In this document: in pieces, positions 1 to 8,694 of the stretch
Numbering within the stretch: position 1 is the stretch's first letter
How the letters are laid out: the number at the start of each line of letters is the position of its first letter
Assembly: GCA_027488905.1 (NCBI GenBank)
Contig: JAIYAT010000020.1
Coordinates: 310,490 to 374,489, forward strand
Length of the DNA stretch: 64,000 nucleotides
Direction of reading: 5' to 3'
Source: Bacteroidota bacterium
Lineage (GTDB): Bacteria; Bacteroidota; Bacteroidia; UKL13-3
Notes under the pieces: model-generated
Databases searched by the model: none
Seen by the model: only the letters and a program-made list of their open reading frames with translations
Told to the model about the DNA's origin: nothing
Position numbers and translations under genes: made by a program

Positions 1-1174
1 CAGAGGCAAAAAGCTCCACATTTGCAGTAAGTTGGTAGGCAGTAAATGAAAAACTTGCTACAGAAGAAGGTACTGCAATTTTAGTGAAGAAAGTATCTAT
101 TAAGGTATGTTCTAAGCGCCTAAGCAAGTGAAAACCTGTTTCAACCACTAAAGGTCTTCCCAATTTGTCGAGAGTAATTCCGTAAGGATTGCCTACCCTA
201 CCTCTGATACCATTTCCATTTAGGCCTTCGTAAATTCCATCTCCTATTATTGTTGAAACCATGCCATTGGCGGCAATTTTTCTAATTCTTTGGTTGTTTT
301 TATCAGAAACAAAAACGTTCCCAAGAGCATCTGCACACAAACCAGAAGGACCTAAAAACACTGCATTGGTTCCAACACCATCTGCATAGCCACCAACACC
401 AGAACCAGCAAATGTTGAAACTACACCAGAAGGACTAATCTTTCGGATGCAGTTATTTTTATTATCTGCAACATAAACAAAACCTTGCAAATCAACTGTA
501 ATTCCAGTTGGCGTATTGAACCGAGCAACAGAGTCGGCACCATTTATAAATCCTGCAGCATTTGGGGTACCAGCCAAAACGGAAACAACACCTGAGTTGC
601 TAATTTTCCGGATTACATGGCTGTATTGGTCAGCCACATAAAAATTACCATTTACATCGCGGGCGATTCCACAAGGGAAAGTAAAGGTTGAATTGAGTGG
701 AATACCATTATCAGTGCCAACGTTTCCAGTTCCTGCAACAGTAGAAACTAAACCTGCAGGCGTAATGAATCTAATACGCAAGTTAAACTGATCCGCAACA
801 AAAACATTACCTGCTATATCACAGGTTAGTCCAGTTGGGGAGTTAAAACTTGCAGCAGCGCCTAGTCCATCTGCATATCCAGCCACACCAGAGCCAGCAA
901 AAAGGCTTACCTCACCTGTAAGCGGATTAACTTTTCTTATAGAATGATTGGCAAAATCAGCAACATAGATATTACCGGCAGTATCGATGCACACACCAGT
1001 TGGTTCATTAAATCTTGCAGAAGTACCAAAGCTGTTTATATTACCAGCAATACCGGCACCAGCTAATGTTTTAACTTTATTGCTATCGAGTTGAATAATA
1101 GGCTGAGCAAAACCAGATAGCGCAAAACAAAGAAAAAGTATAGTAGAAAATAGGAAACGGGTTGGTGTATTCAT
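1..1174 (-). CDS. Secreted NHL-repeat protein, 3' end outside the window
   Basis: Read leftwards from the ATG at 1174, the frame stays open to base 1, so the C-terminus is missing. The product starts with a signal peptide (RFLFSTILFLCFALSGFAQ, mature protein from about residue 24). About six NHL-type repeats follow, each with a core such as DTAGNIYVADFANHSIRK or DIAGNVFVADQFNLRI. The last repeat in view is degenerate (LDKLGRPLVVETGFHLLR). NHL repeats fold into a beta-propeller, and secreted Bacteroidota proteins of this kind usually carry a C-terminal sorting domain, which would lie off the left edge. The binding partner cannot be told from the sequence. The family call is firm; the role is unknown. 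Confidence 0.85.
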   Translation of the reverse strand, partial: MNTPTRFLFSTILFLCFALSGFAQPIIQLDSNKVKTLAGAGIAGNINSFGTSARFNEPTGVCIDTAGNIYVADFANHSIRKVNPLTGEVSLFAGSGVAGYADGLGAAASFNSPTGLTCDIAGNVFVADQFNLRIRFITPAGLVSTVAGTGNVGTDNGIPLNSTFTFPCGIARDVNGNFYVADQYSHVIRKISNSGVVSVLAGTPNAAGFINGADSVARFNTPTGITVDLQGFVYVADNKNNCIRKISPSGVVSTFAGSGVGGYADGVGTNAVFLGPSGLCADALGNVFVSDKNNQRIRKIAANGMVSTIIGDGIYEGLNGNGIRGRVGNPYGITLDKLGRPLVVETGFHLLRRLEHTLIDTFFTKIAVPSSVASFSFTAYQLTANVELFAS

Positions 1175-1181
1175 GAGCGTG

Positions 1182-1210
1182 ATTACAAGCTTTGTATATA
1201 GGCTTGTAAT
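1182..1210. promoter_or_regulatory. Inverted repeat upstream of the NHL-repeat gene
   Basis: ATTACAAGC at 1182-1190 and GCTTGTAAT at 1202-1210 form a perfect 9-bp inverted repeat with an 11-bp spacer, eight bases upstream of the NHL gene start on the minus strand. The arm centres are 20 bp apart, which would suit a dimeric regulator. A 5'-UTR hairpin is the other reading. Confidence 0.4.
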
Positions 1211-1341
1211 TTAAGTCAACTTATGATTATTCCCTTGTCAATTGTTTAAATTGTTGAAAAATCTATGTAATTAAGCAAAAAACACAGATTGAGATAAACT
1301 GTAAGAACAAAAAATGCGAAAAGAAATCTTTAAGCCTTACA

Positions 1342-3753
1342 TTGAATAAAGCAGATGCACGTAACGAGAAATTAAATGCCAAAGGAAAAAATTTACAAAT
1401 GATTATTTACAACTATTACCCTAACACCGCGCATGGCGAGGTGAACCAACTAAAAAAAGAAGAACTTAAGGTAAACGGCACTCTTGCGCATTATCGTCAA
1501 TTTGATTATTTTCCCGATGGTAATTTAAAAGAAAGTAGAGAAATGGGAGCAAACAACCTTCTATATAGCACCACATATGCATACGATGCTTATATGCGCC
1601 TAACAGAAGTGCGTTATCCCAATATTTCTTTAAGCTATGGATATAATAATTACAACGACCTTATTAGCATAAGTGATGTAGAAACAAACACTATATTATG
1701 GCAAAAAAACCAAGAAGCGGTTGATGGCAGGCCCTTAGAAAACAACTATGGGAATGGGTATATCAACCAACAAAGCTATGACAATTGGTTGCAGTTGTCT
1801 ATGATTAAAAGTATTAAACCTGGTACGCCAAATTTAGTGGCATTACACCAACAATATAATTTTGAGTTGGGCAGCAACAACTTATTAAGCCGAACAACTG
1901 TGGGCGTAGGTTCTGAAATTTTTGGATACGACAACCTCAATAGGTTAACCAGTATCAATGAAATAATTGGCGCAACAAATACCCCAAAAATATTTGAATA
2001 CGAAGACAATGGCAATTTAACCGAGCAGCAAATTGGAACCTCACAAACATTAGAGTATACCTCTGCAAGGCCACATGCCATTACCAACCATCGGTTTACG
2101 CTAAACCAGCCTGTACCTCCATCTTCTGCAGAAACGCATAATTATACTTATACAGATTTTAACAGCATTTCAGAAATCAGTCAAGCTGTACTTAATTCTC
2201 CCACAGCGCAGCCCCACACTTTGCAAATAAGTTATGGGGTAGACCAACAAAGAATTAAAATGGAATATGTGAGCCCAAGCACTGCCTATGCTAGCACCAC
2301 ATTTTATATAGGTTCGGCCAATATGGAACTAAGAGGCGAAGCAGAGTTTACCTATTTGTATGACGGCTATGGAGCACCTTTTGCCATCCAACGCAAAACA
2401 GGAGAAACCAAAGAGCTTTTCTATTTACACTTAGACCACTTGGGCAGTTTAATGGCCATTAGCGATGAGCTAGGAAATATAGTAGAAAGGCGCAGCTATG
2501 ACGCGTGGGGCCGCCACCGCCACCCTACTACTTGGAACTATACGATAGCCAACCCTTTTGGAATGGGAGGCAGCAATGATATAACCTTAAGAGGCTTTAC
2601 CTTTCATGAACACCTACCCCACTTCTCTTTGATTAACATGAATGGCAGGTTGTATGATTACGTTTTAGGTCGAATGTTAAGTCCAGATAACTACGTACAA
2701 TCACCCAACAGTACCCAAAGCTTTAACCGCTATAGCTATTGTTGGAATAATCCTTTGAAGTATACAGATCCGAGTGGGGAGATTGTTTTTGCACCAATTA
2801 TTATAGGCGCTTTAGCTGGTGGCTTTGGAGGTTGGCGTGTTGGCCAGGCCGCAGGAGCAACTGGATGGCAGATGTTTGGATACATTGCCACTGGCGCTGG
2901 AATTGGTGCAATTACAGGTGGAGTTGGTACTGGGGTTTCTGCATTAGGTGGTGGAGCAATTGGTACAGGCATAACATCTGGAGTTGTTGGAGGTGCAGGA
3001 TTCAGTGGGCTTCAATCGAATTGGGACCCAAATGCAATGATGCAAGGTGCGATTTATGGAGCGATTTCAGGTGGAGTTGGCGCTGGGGCTGGTGCAGCAA
3101 TTGGTGGTGGATTAGGTTCTTTTACTGGAGGTTCAATTGGCTCAGGAATTAATACAGCTTTACATGGTGGAAAAATTAAAGACATGGCAATGTCATCAAT
3201 TGGTGGAGGAATTATGGCATTTGGATTATATCATGCAAGTACTTATATCAGTTGGCAATATGAGGGTGGGAAAAGTTGGGGGCCACTGAAAATCAGTTAT
3301 AAACAATTTAACACAATGCAAGCAGACTTTCAAAGGTCAAGGTTTTGGGGCAGAGAATACGGAGGATTTTTATTAGAAAATGGAGGAATTAGTAGAGCAA
3401 AACCAGGTTCTAACTCACAAATAGACTTAGGTATTGCACCTAATGATGCAATAGCAGAGTACCATACACATTGGGATAAACCAGGTGAAACAAGAGATAT
3501 TATTTCTGGCGGTGATGGCAATTATGTAAATCCTCGAAACATTGCTGAGAACACTCCTGTCGGTCAAAGGGTTCTCATGGAAAGCTTTAAAACAGCGAGG
3601 TACCATGGAAATTGGGATTTTAACACAAATGGAAAGCCATCCATAGTAATAAATAGATATGATGGTTCATATTATCCTGGCTATGGTGGAGATTATTCAA
3701 TAATTACCCCACCAATTAATCGATTCATTTACAGCTATATTTTTTGGAAATGA
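1342..3753 (+). CDS. RHS-repeat toxin with Gly-rich linker and JAB/DUF4329-like C-terminal domain; N-terminus truncated
   Basis: Residues about 1-480 are YD/RHS repeats (YDNLNRL, YDAWGR) ending in an RHS core end (NGRLYDYVLGRMLSPDNYVQ, then YTDPSG). A Gly/Ala-rich hydrophobic stretch follows (about 485-640). The variable C-terminal domain then carries REYGG, EYHTH near residue 708, and a downstream Ser/Asp-rich turn (ISGGDG). That E...HTH...S/D pattern recalls DUF4329/JAMM-like RHS tips. Complete RHS proteins are usually over 1,000 residues with a secretion signal. Here the frame opens only at 1258, no ATG precedes 1399, and the earliest usable codon is TTG at 1342. It is therefore probably a 5'-truncated cassette. 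The following gene overlaps its stop codon (ATGA), as expected for an immunity gene. Confidence 0.75.
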   Translation: MNKADARNEKLNAKGKNLQMIIYNYYPNTAHGEVNQLKKEELKVNGTLAHYRQFDYFPDGNLKESREMGANNLLYSTTYAYDAYMRLTEVRYPNISLSYGYNNYNDLISISDVETNTILWQKNQEAVDGRPLENNYGNGYINQQSYDNWLQLSMIKSIKPGTPNLVALHQQYNFELGSNNLLSRTTVGVGSEIFGYDNLNRLTSINEIIGATNTPKIFEYEDNGNLTEQQIGTSQTLEYTSARPHAITNHRFTLNQPVPPSSAETHNYTYTDFNSISEISQAVLNSPTAQPHTLQISYGVDQQRIKMEYVSPSTAYASTTFYIGSANMELRGEAEFTYLYDGYGAPFAIQRKTGETKELFYLHLDHLGSLMAISDELGNIVERRSYDAWGRHRHPTTWNYTIANPFGMGGSNDITLRGFTFHEHLPHFSLINMNGRLYDYVLGRMLSPDNYVQSPNSTQSFNRYSYCWNNPLKYTDPSGEIVFAPIIIGALAGGFGGWRVGQAAGATGWQMFGYIATGAGIGAITGGVGTGVSALGGGAIGTGITSGVVGGAGFSGLQSNWDPNAMMQGAIYGAISGGVGAGAGAAIGGGLGSFTGGSIGSGINTALHGGKIKDMAMSSIGGGIMAFGLYHASTYISWQYEGGKSWGPLKISYKQFNTMQADFQRSRFWGREYGGFLLENGGISRAKPGSNSQIDLGIAPNDAIAEYHTHWDKPGETRDIISGGDGNYVNPRNIAENTPVGQRVLMESFKTARYHGNWDFNTNGKPSIVINRYDGSYYPGYGGDYSIITPPINRFIYSYIFWK
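2671..2778 (+). repeat. RHS core-end repeat, copy 1
   Basis: This 108-bp segment encodes the conserved end of the RHS core (RMLSPDNYVQ to YTDPSG). It matches 5148-5255 at 97 of 108 bases, including an uninterrupted run of 48 identical bases. Such repeats are where RHS tips recombine. Confidence 0.9.
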
Positions 3754-4250
3754 GAAATTTTATTTTCTTTATTTATTTAGGATTTTTTAATCATGCATTT
3801 GGTCAAAATATTGAAACTAAACAATTGGAGCCTTGCGGTGATAACATCAAACAAATGCTAATAGTCAATGGACTTGTTTTTAACCAAAGAACAAAACTGG
3901 ATAGTATAAACAATATCCAAACAAAATTTTGTGATTCTATACCACATATTTACTTTTTAGAAGGACTTGAACTTAGTGAAAGGCAATTTTTGGACATAGG
4001 TATCAAAGCAAAAGATTGTATTCAAGAAAATCTAGTATATGAGTTTGCGAATAATCAAAATGACTCTGTAAAATGTATAGATACAATTTACCTTTTTGTA
4101 AGTCTTGCCATACCTATTCATTTGAACGGAAAAGAGCTAACCCAAATAAAAAAAACCAATTACCTGCAAGACATTAAGATACAAAGCTCCTCCATCAGAA
4201 TAAGAAGAAAATTCATAAAAAAAGCTATTCTAGAAATCATTACCTATTAA
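3750..4250 (+). CDS. Small secreted protein, candidate RHS immunity protein
   Basis: The product has 166 residues. I chose the ATG at 3750 because it overlaps the RHS stop as ATGA, implying translational coupling; a TTG two codons upstream is the alternative. Residues 1-17 form a signal peptide (MRNFIFFIYLGFFNHAFG). Four Cys residues in the mature part could form disulfides. I recognise no domain. Its place directly behind the RHS toxin tip is the only ground for proposing an immunity role, acting in the periplasm where the toxin would be handled. Confidence 0.6.
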   Translation: MRNFIFFIYLGFFNHAFGQNIETKQLEPCGDNIKQMLIVNGLVFNQRTKLDSINNIQTKFCDSIPHIYFLEGLELSERQFLDIGIKAKDCIQENLVYEFANNQNDSVKCIDTIYLFVSLAIPIHLNGKELTQIKKTNYLQDIKIQSSSIRIRRKFIKKAILEIITY

Positions 4251-4272
4251 GTTTAAAATGGCAGTTATCTAA

Positions 4273-5049
4273 ATGCAAGTGGATGTTATAAAAACATATT
4301 TGATCCTTTCATCTTATAGGGCCAATGTCAATATCTTAGTAGTCATTTGCCTTCTTATTTTTGGTTCGAACCAAATTCTGGCACAAAAGATCGATGAAGG
4401 TAATTTTTTCAATAAAAATACGAAGGAGTTTATTTTTATCACAAAGGATAGCATACATTTTAGAATAACAAATAAAGATGCTTTTGGAAGTTACTGTATT
4501 GCAGGAAGTACTTATGATTATATGGGTCGAAATAAATATCAAATAAAAAGCAATGATATTTGGCAAGAAACTTCTGTTTTAGATAGTCTGCCCAGAAAAG
4601 ACTCCACCATCAGTCTTATCGCTGTTTACAAAGACTATACACCAATAGTGGGTGCTTATTTTTACATCAAAACCAATGATGAATCCAATACAACATTTGA
4701 AATTCTTGGTGTAAGCAATTTAGAAGGGGTCTTAAAGATTGATGCCGTAGTAGCAAAAAGACTTATGGGAAGGCAATTAATTTTACAGATAAAGACAATT
4801 GGTTATACTACCCAACAAAAGATAAACATGCAGCTAGGATATGACTATTGCATTAAAAGCACCATGCCAATAGAATATCCTTTTACCTTGTTTCAACCTG
4901 GAGTTATAATTCTAAAACCCTTAGGAAATGATGAAATTGAAGTTGAAATTGAAAGAAGCAAAAATCTTAGAAAATTTTATGGAACTTCTAAATTAAAAAA
5001 GGCAAAGCTTAATGAATTTTCAAAAGACTTAATCTTTGAAATAAAGTGA
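4273..5049 (+). CDS. Secreted protein with a carboxypeptidase-regulatory-like segment
   Basis: This 258-residue protein has a hydrophobic segment at about residues 19-37 ending in LAQ, so it is exported or membrane-anchored. The middle (YIKTNDESNT through GVSNLEGVLKID, then IKTIGYTTQQ) resembles the beta-sandwich 'CarboxypepD_reg-like' repeats common in Bacteroidota surface proteins. It lies between two RHS core ends, so it may be cargo or a second immunity gene of the same locus. A 14-bp palindrome of the dispersed TTGGTT..AACCAA family (4361-4374) lies inside its signal-peptide region. The function is unknown. Confidence 0.55.
   Translation: MQVDVIKTYLILSSYRANVNILVVICLLIFGSNQILAQKIDEGNFFNKNTKEFIFITKDSIHFRITNKDAFGSYCIAGSTYDYMGRNKYQIKSNDIWQETSVLDSLPRKDSTISLIAVYKDYTPIVGAYFYIKTNDESNTTFEILGVSNLEGVLKIDAVVAKRLMGRQLILQIKTIGYTTQQKINMQLGYDYCIKSTMPIEYPFTLFQPGVIILKPLGNDEIEVEIERSKNLRKFYGTSKLKKAKLNEFSKDLIFEIK
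4361..4374. repeat. Perfect palindromic variant of the dispersed TTGGTTCAAACCGAA motif
   Basis: TTGGTTCGAACCAA is a perfect 14-bp palindrome. It keeps the GGTT--AACC core of the dispersed motif described elsewhere in this annotation. Confidence 0.6.
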
Positions 5050-5147
5050 TTTTACAGCTATCCTATAAAAATAGTTATTCAGTTTGTGCTACTAAACAAG
5101 TGAGTTATTTTGCTTCCGGTTCAATTGGCAATAGTGAATGTAATATC

Positions 5148-5255
5148 CGCATGCTAAGCCCCGATAACTACGTTCAATCTCCAGACAATACCCAAAGCTT
5201 TAACCGCTATAGCTATTGTTGGAATAATCCTTTGAAATATACAGACCCGAGTGGG
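5148..5255 (+). repeat. RHS core-end repeat, copy 2
   Basis: The segment is 97/108 identical to 2671-2778. Eight of the eleven differences lie in the first 42 bases; the later part includes a run of 48 identical bases. The two copies bracket the toxin tip and the two small secreted genes. Confidence 0.9.
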
Positions 5256-5277
5256 CTGGTAATAACTAGGTTCAAAC

Positions 5278-5313
5278 AAAAAAGCCTGCTTCAAATTAAT
5301 GAAACAGGCTTTT
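5278..5313 (-). terminator. Intrinsic terminator of the ribosomal-protein operon
   Basis: AAAAGCCTG.TTCA pairs with TGAA.CAGGCTTTT around a short AT loop. Read on the minus strand, the stem is followed by a run of six T residues, 19 bases after the rplQ stop codon. The flanking A and T tracts could let it work in both directions. Confidence 0.85.
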
Positions 5314-5331
5314 CCTATGTTTAAATAAAAA

Positions 5332-5802
5332 CTATGCTTCTTCAGTGCTTGCTTCAACAGCAGCCTCAGCAGGTGCGGTAGTTTTCTTACCTCTTCTAGT
5401 TCTTTTAGTGCTAGTTTTGGTGCTTGTATCTTTTAACAAGTTTTCATTGAAATCAACTAACTCGATGATAGCCATTTCAGCGTTATCACCTTTACGATTC
5501 ATTAGCTTCAAAATACGTGTGTAACCACCTGGTCTATCAGCAATCTTTTGAGCAACTGCTCCAAACAATTCTGAAGTAGACTCTTTGCTTTTAAGGTAAC
5601 TAAATACTACCCTTCTTGAATGAGTTGAGTCATCCTTTGCTTTAGTAATAAGGGGTTCAACGTATTTACGTAATGCCTTTGCTTTAGCAGTAGTTGTAGT
5701 AATACGCTTATGAAGAATTAAAGAAGAAGCCATATTAGATAACAACGACTTCCTATGTGTTGCAGTTCTTCCTAAATGATTAAATGTTTTTCCGTGTCTC
5801 AT
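5332..5802 (-). CDS. rplQ: 50S ribosomal protein L17
   Basis: The start [20 protein letters not shown] and the YTRI/L core are characteristic of L17, which lines the peptide exit region. The globular part ends near residue 120. An additional Lys/Thr/Ala/Glu-rich tail (about 35 residues) is the kind of low-complexity extension common in this phylum. It is the last gene of the array, 44 bases after rpoA, and is followed by an intrinsic terminator. Confidence 0.98.
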   Translation of the reverse strand: MRHGKTFNHLGRTATHRKSLLSNMASSLILHKRITTTTAKAKALRKYVEPLITKAKDDSTHSRRVVFSYLKSKESTSELFGAVAQKIADRPGGYTRILKLMNRKGDNAEMAIIELVDFNENLLKDTSTKTSTKRTRRGKKTTAPAEAAVEASTEEA

Positions 5803-5846
5803 GATCTTTACCTATTGTCTTTCGGGATGAACAATCATCCTATTAA

Positions 5847-6839
5847 TTATTCTTGGTCTAATTTATATTTAGAAACGTCAATACCAAAAGTTAAACCTTT
5901 ATCTCTTACTAACTCTTCTAATTCACTTAGAGATTTCTTACCAAAGTTGCGGAATTTAAGTAAGTCAGCAATATCGTAAGAAACTAAATCTGCCAAAGAT
6001 TTGATGTCTGCAGCTTTCAAACAATTGTAAGCACGAACAGATAAATCTAAATCAGAAAGTGGGGTTTTAAGGATTTTGCGCACTTGCAAGTAATTTTCAT
6101 CAACTTCTTGCGTTGGTTCTTTTACTTGAGTATCCAAAGTGATTAACTCATCAGAGAATAACATGAAATGTTGGATAAGAATCTTAGCCGCTTCTTTCAA
6201 GGCATCTTCTGGATGGATAGAACCATCAGTTTGTATCTCGATGATTAGTTTCTCGTAATCCGTTTTTTGTTCAACGCGATAATCTTCAACACTAAACTTT
6301 ACATTCTTAATAGGTGTAAAGATTGAATCAATCGCGATAACACCAATTGCTGCATCCTTAATTTTATTTTCTTCAGCAGGAACATAACCTCTTCCCTTTT
6401 CAACTGTAAGTTCTACTTCTAAATGAACAGAAGGTTCCATGTTACAGATAACAAGTTCAGGATTTAACACCTTAAAGCTATTGGTATGCTTTCCAATCTC
6501 CCCAGCTAAAAACTGATTTTGACCTTTGATGTTGATATAGATTTTCTCATTATCAATACCGTCGATGATACGTTTGAAGCGGATTTTCTTAAGATTGAAA
6601 ACCATCGCTGTAACATCCTCAATTACCCCTTTTATGGTAGAGAATTCATGGTCTACACCAGTGATTTTAACCGAGGTGATAGCGAAGCCTTCTAAAGAAG
6701 ACAACAGAATTCTTCTTAAAGAATTACCGATGGTAACACCGTAGCCTTTTTCAAGGGGACGGAATTCAAACTGACCAAAAAAGTCAGTTTCTTTATGCAT
6801 GATAACTTTATCAGGTTTTTGAAAAGTGAGGATACCCAT
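5847..6839 (-). CDS. rpoA: RNA polymerase alpha subunit
   Basis: At 330 residues it is full length. The N-terminal dimerisation domain has [20 protein letters not shown] (about residues 33-52). The C-terminal domain has the helix-hairpin-helix form ([19 protein letters not shown], then [11 protein letters not shown]) that contacts UP elements and activators. It lies between rpsD (20-bp gap) and rplQ, the standard alpha-operon order. Nothing unusual was seen. Confidence 0.99.
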   Translation of the reverse strand: MGILTFQKPDKVIMHKETDFFGQFEFRPLEKGYGVTIGNSLRRILLSSLEGFAITSVKITGVDHEFSTIKGVIEDVTAMVFNLKKIRFKRIIDGIDNEKIYINIKGQNQFLAGEIGKHTNSFKVLNPELVICNMEPSVHLEVELTVEKGRGYVPAEENKIKDAAIGVIAIDSIFTPIKNVKFSVEDYRVEQKTDYEKLIIEIQTDGSIHPEDALKEAAKILIQHFMLFSDELITLDTQVKEPTQEVDENYLQVRKILKTPLSDLDLSVRAYNCLKAADIKSLADLVSYDIADLLKFRNFGKKSLSELEELVRDKGLTFGIDVSKYKLDQE

Positions 6840-6858
6840 TTATATACCGGATTAATGA

Positions 6859-7467
6859 TTATTTTGAATACAATTCAACGATGAGTTGTTCTTTGATATT
6901 TTCAGGAATTTGGTCACGCTCAGGATAAGCGAGAAAAGTTCCGCTAAGGCTATTTGGATCGAAAGTGATCCAATTAAATTTCTTTGGATTGCTTGCGGCT
7001 ACAGAATTTGAGATAACTTCTAGAGATTTAGATTTCTCTCTAACAGCTACTACATCACCAGGCTTAAGTTGGTAAGAAGGAATATTAACCAAATTTCCAT
7101 TCACGGTAATATGGCAATGAGAAACCATCTGACGACCTTGCGCTCTGGTTGGTGCAATACCTAATCTAAATACGGTATTATCTAATCTTGATTCTAAAAA
7201 TCTTAATAAATTTTCACCCGTGATACCTTTTTTTCTAGCTGCTAATTCGAAAGTTTTGAAAAACTGACGCTCTAGTACACCGTAAGTATATTTAGCTTTT
7301 TGTTTTTCAGATAACTGAATAGCGTATTCTGTTTGCTTTGTACGCTTGCGTGAGCCACCGTGCTGACCAGGAGGTGTTTGTCTTTTCTCATAAGACTTAT
7401 CAGGTCCAAAGATTGGATCTTTAAAGCGTCTTGCGATTTTGGTTTTTGGTCCAATATATCTAGCCAT
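6859..7467 (-). CDS. rpsD: 30S ribosomal protein S4, zinc-free form
   Basis: The 202-residue protein binds 16S rRNA early in 30S assembly. It has the S4 RNA-binding segment ([20 protein letters not shown], then [20 protein letters not shown]). The N-terminal region lacks the Cys cluster of zinc-binding S4, so this is the Cys-minus form. It lies between rpsK and rpoA with gaps of about 20 bases. Confidence 0.98.
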   Translation of the reverse strand: MARYIGPKTKIARRFKDPIFGPDKSYEKRQTPPGQHGGSRKRTKQTEYAIQLSEKQKAKYTYGVLERQFFKTFELAARKKGITGENLLRFLESRLDNTVFRLGIAPTRAQGRQMVSHCHITVNGNLVNIPSYQLKPGDVVAVREKSKSLEVISNSVAASNPKKFNWITFDPNSLSGTFLAYPERDQIPENIKEQLIVELYSK

Positions 7468-7487
7468 TTCTCTTCTTTATTAATTAA

Positions 7488-7880
7488 TTAAACCCTACGA
7501 GCCTTAGGAGGACGACAACCATTGTGAGGAAGTGGCGTAATATCTGTGATAGACAATACTTCAAGTCCGCTTGATTGCAATGTTCTGATAGCTGAATCAC
7601 GACCAGATCCAGGCCCTTTTATAAATACATCAACTTTCTTCAAACCAGCATCAACCGCAACTTTAGCACAATCTGCAGAAGCCATTTGTGCAGCATAAGG
7701 TGTATTTTTCTTTGAACCTCTGAAACCCATTTTACCAGCAGAAGCCCAAGATATTACTTGTCCAGTTTGATTTGTGATTGAAATAATCACATTATTAAAA
7801 GAAGCTTTAATGTGAACTTGACCATGAGGTTCTACACTAACTGTCTTCTTTTTGGTTACCTTTTTGTTATTAGCAGCCAT
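7488..7880 (-). CDS. rpsK: 30S ribosomal protein S11
   Basis: The 130 residues contain the S11 hallmarks [19 protein letters not shown] and a C-terminal [13 protein letters not shown]11 forms the platform near the mRNA exit. The N-terminus is Lys-rich. The gene is 17 bases downstream of rpsM in the alpha operon. Confidence 0.98.
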   Translation of the reverse strand: MAANNKKVTKKKTVSVEPHGQVHIKASFNNVIISITNQTGQVISWASAGKMGFRGSKKNTPYAAQMASADCAKVAVDAGLKKVDVFIKGPGSGRDSAIRTLQSSGLEVLSITDITPLPHNGCRPPKARRV

Positions 7881-7897
7881 GTTCTTTTAATTACTTA

Positions 7898-8275
7898 TTA
7901 TTTAGTTACCTTCTTTTTACCAGCAACTGTTTTACGTTTACCTTTACGAGTGCGTGAATTTGTGCGAGTACGTTGTCCGCGAACTGGCAATCCTTTACGA
8001 TGACGTAATCCTCTGTAACAACCAATGTCCATAAGACGCTTGATGTTCAATTGACGTTCAGAGCGAAGTTCTCCTTCAACAGTTACACCTTCTGTAATGA
8101 ATTTACGAATAGCATTTAACTCTTCGTCATTCCATTCACTTACTTTTTTGTCCCATGATACGTTACAACTGGTCAATATATGTTGAGCAGTTGAGCGACC
8201 AATACCGAAGATGTAGGTTAAACCTATTTCTCCTCTTTTGTTTTTGGGTAAATCTATACCTGATATACGAGCCAT
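7898..8275 (-). CDS. rpsM: 30S ribosomal protein S13
   Basis: The 125-residue protein has the helix-two-turn-helix region ([16 protein letters not shown]), the conserved [20 protein letters not shown] and a basic tail. S13 sits in the 30S head and contacts P-site tRNA and L5. It follows rpmJ by 9 bases. Confidence 0.98.
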   Translation of the reverse strand: MARISGIDLPKNKRGEIGLTYIFGIGRSTAQHILTSCNVSWDKKVSEWNDEELNAIRKFITEGVTVEGELRSERQLNIKRLMDIGCYRGLRHRKGLPVRGQRTRTNSRTRKGKRKTVAGKKKVTK

Positions 8276-8284
8276 ATTACTTTA

Positions 8285-8401
8285 TTATCCTTGACGTTGT
8301 TTAAACTTAGGGTTCTTTTTGTTGATAACGTAAACTCTTCCTTTACGTTTAACAATGATGCAGTCTTCACTGCGCTTCTTTACAGATGCTCTGATCTTCA
8401 T
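8285..8401 (-). CDS. rpmJ: 50S ribosomal protein L36, zinc-free form
   Basis: This 38-residue protein ([14 protein letters not shown] at the start, KFKQRQG at the end) aligns with canonical L36 without gaps except in the last third. The zinc ligands are mostly lost: position 11 is Ser, 14 stays Cys, 27 is Asn, and the C-terminal His is Phe. It is therefore the Cys-minus paralogue that needs no zinc. It lies between infA (12-base gap) and rpsM. Confidence 0.97.
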   Translation of the reverse strand: MKIRASVKKRSEDCIIVKRKGRVYVINKKNPKFKQRQG

Positions 8402-8413
8402 TTTTGCCAGTTT

Positions 8414-8632
8414 TTATTTATACCTGTATATAATTCTTCCTTTACTTAAGTCATATGGCGACATTTCTATCGACACTTTATCTCCTGGTAAAATTTTAAT
8501 ATAATGCATTCTCATTTTACCTGAGATATGGGCAATCACTTCGTGCCCATTTTCTAATTGCACTCTGAACATTGCATTACTCAGAGATTCTGTTATTGTT
8601 CCGTCTTGTTTTATCAGCGATTGCTTTGGCAT
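8414..8632 (-). CDS. infA: Translation initiation factor IF-1
   Basis: The 72-residue OB-fold protein has the usual length and core ([20 protein letters not shown], then RIIYRYK). IF-1 occupies the 30S A site during initiation. The gene has its own promoter just upstream (8652-8681), so infA to rplQ can be transcribed independently of secY. No map or adk gene lies between secY and infA. Confidence 0.98.
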   Translation of the reverse strand: MPKQSLIKQDGTITESLSNAMFRVQLENGHEVIAHISGKMRMHYIKILPGDKVSIEMSPYDLSKGRIIYRYK

Positions 8633-8651
8633 ATTGTTAGAAAAAGGGGAG

Positions 8652-8681
8652 CAAAAATACGTAATATTTTTATAATATCAA
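8652..8681 (-). promoter_or_regulatory. Bacteroidota-type promoter for infA-rpmJ-rpsM-rpsK-rpsD-rpoA-rplQ
   Basis: On the minus strand TTG (8681-8679), 19 bases, then TATTTTTG (8659-8652) match the -33/-7 consensus TTG-N19-21-TAnnTTTG. The site lies in the 62-bp gap between secY and infA, about 20 bases before the infA start. Confidence 0.75.
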
Positions 8682-8694
8682 CGAAATAATTACT

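Larger units (their letters stand above)
5046..5324 (+). pseudogene. Orphan RHS core-end fragment
   Basis: Only the middle of this 92-residue frame is recognisable: RMLSPDNYVQ through YCWNNPLKYTDPSG, the end of an RHS core, at 5148-5255. Upstream sequence in the frame is not RHS-like. Downstream it runs 20 residues into the terminator of the rplQ transcript, so no toxin tip follows. The GTG start at 5046 overlaps the previous gene's stop and may not be used. It is best read as the scar of an older RHS tip, displaced when the present tip and two small genes were inserted. Confidence 0.75.

Noticed and set aside
1258-1341. Upstream extension of the RHS frame as true coding sequence
   Set aside because: The frame is open from 1258 but has no ATG and no RHS-like residues, so TTG 1342 or ATG 1399 is kept as the start.
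2736-3152. Proline- and tryptophan-rich frames opposite and beside the RHS linker
   Set aside because: They are shadows of the Gly/Ala-rich coding strand.
8633-8694. Missing map gene between secY and infA as a deletion
   Set aside because: Many Bacteroidota lack map here, and the short gap holds a normal promoter, so no deletion is implied.
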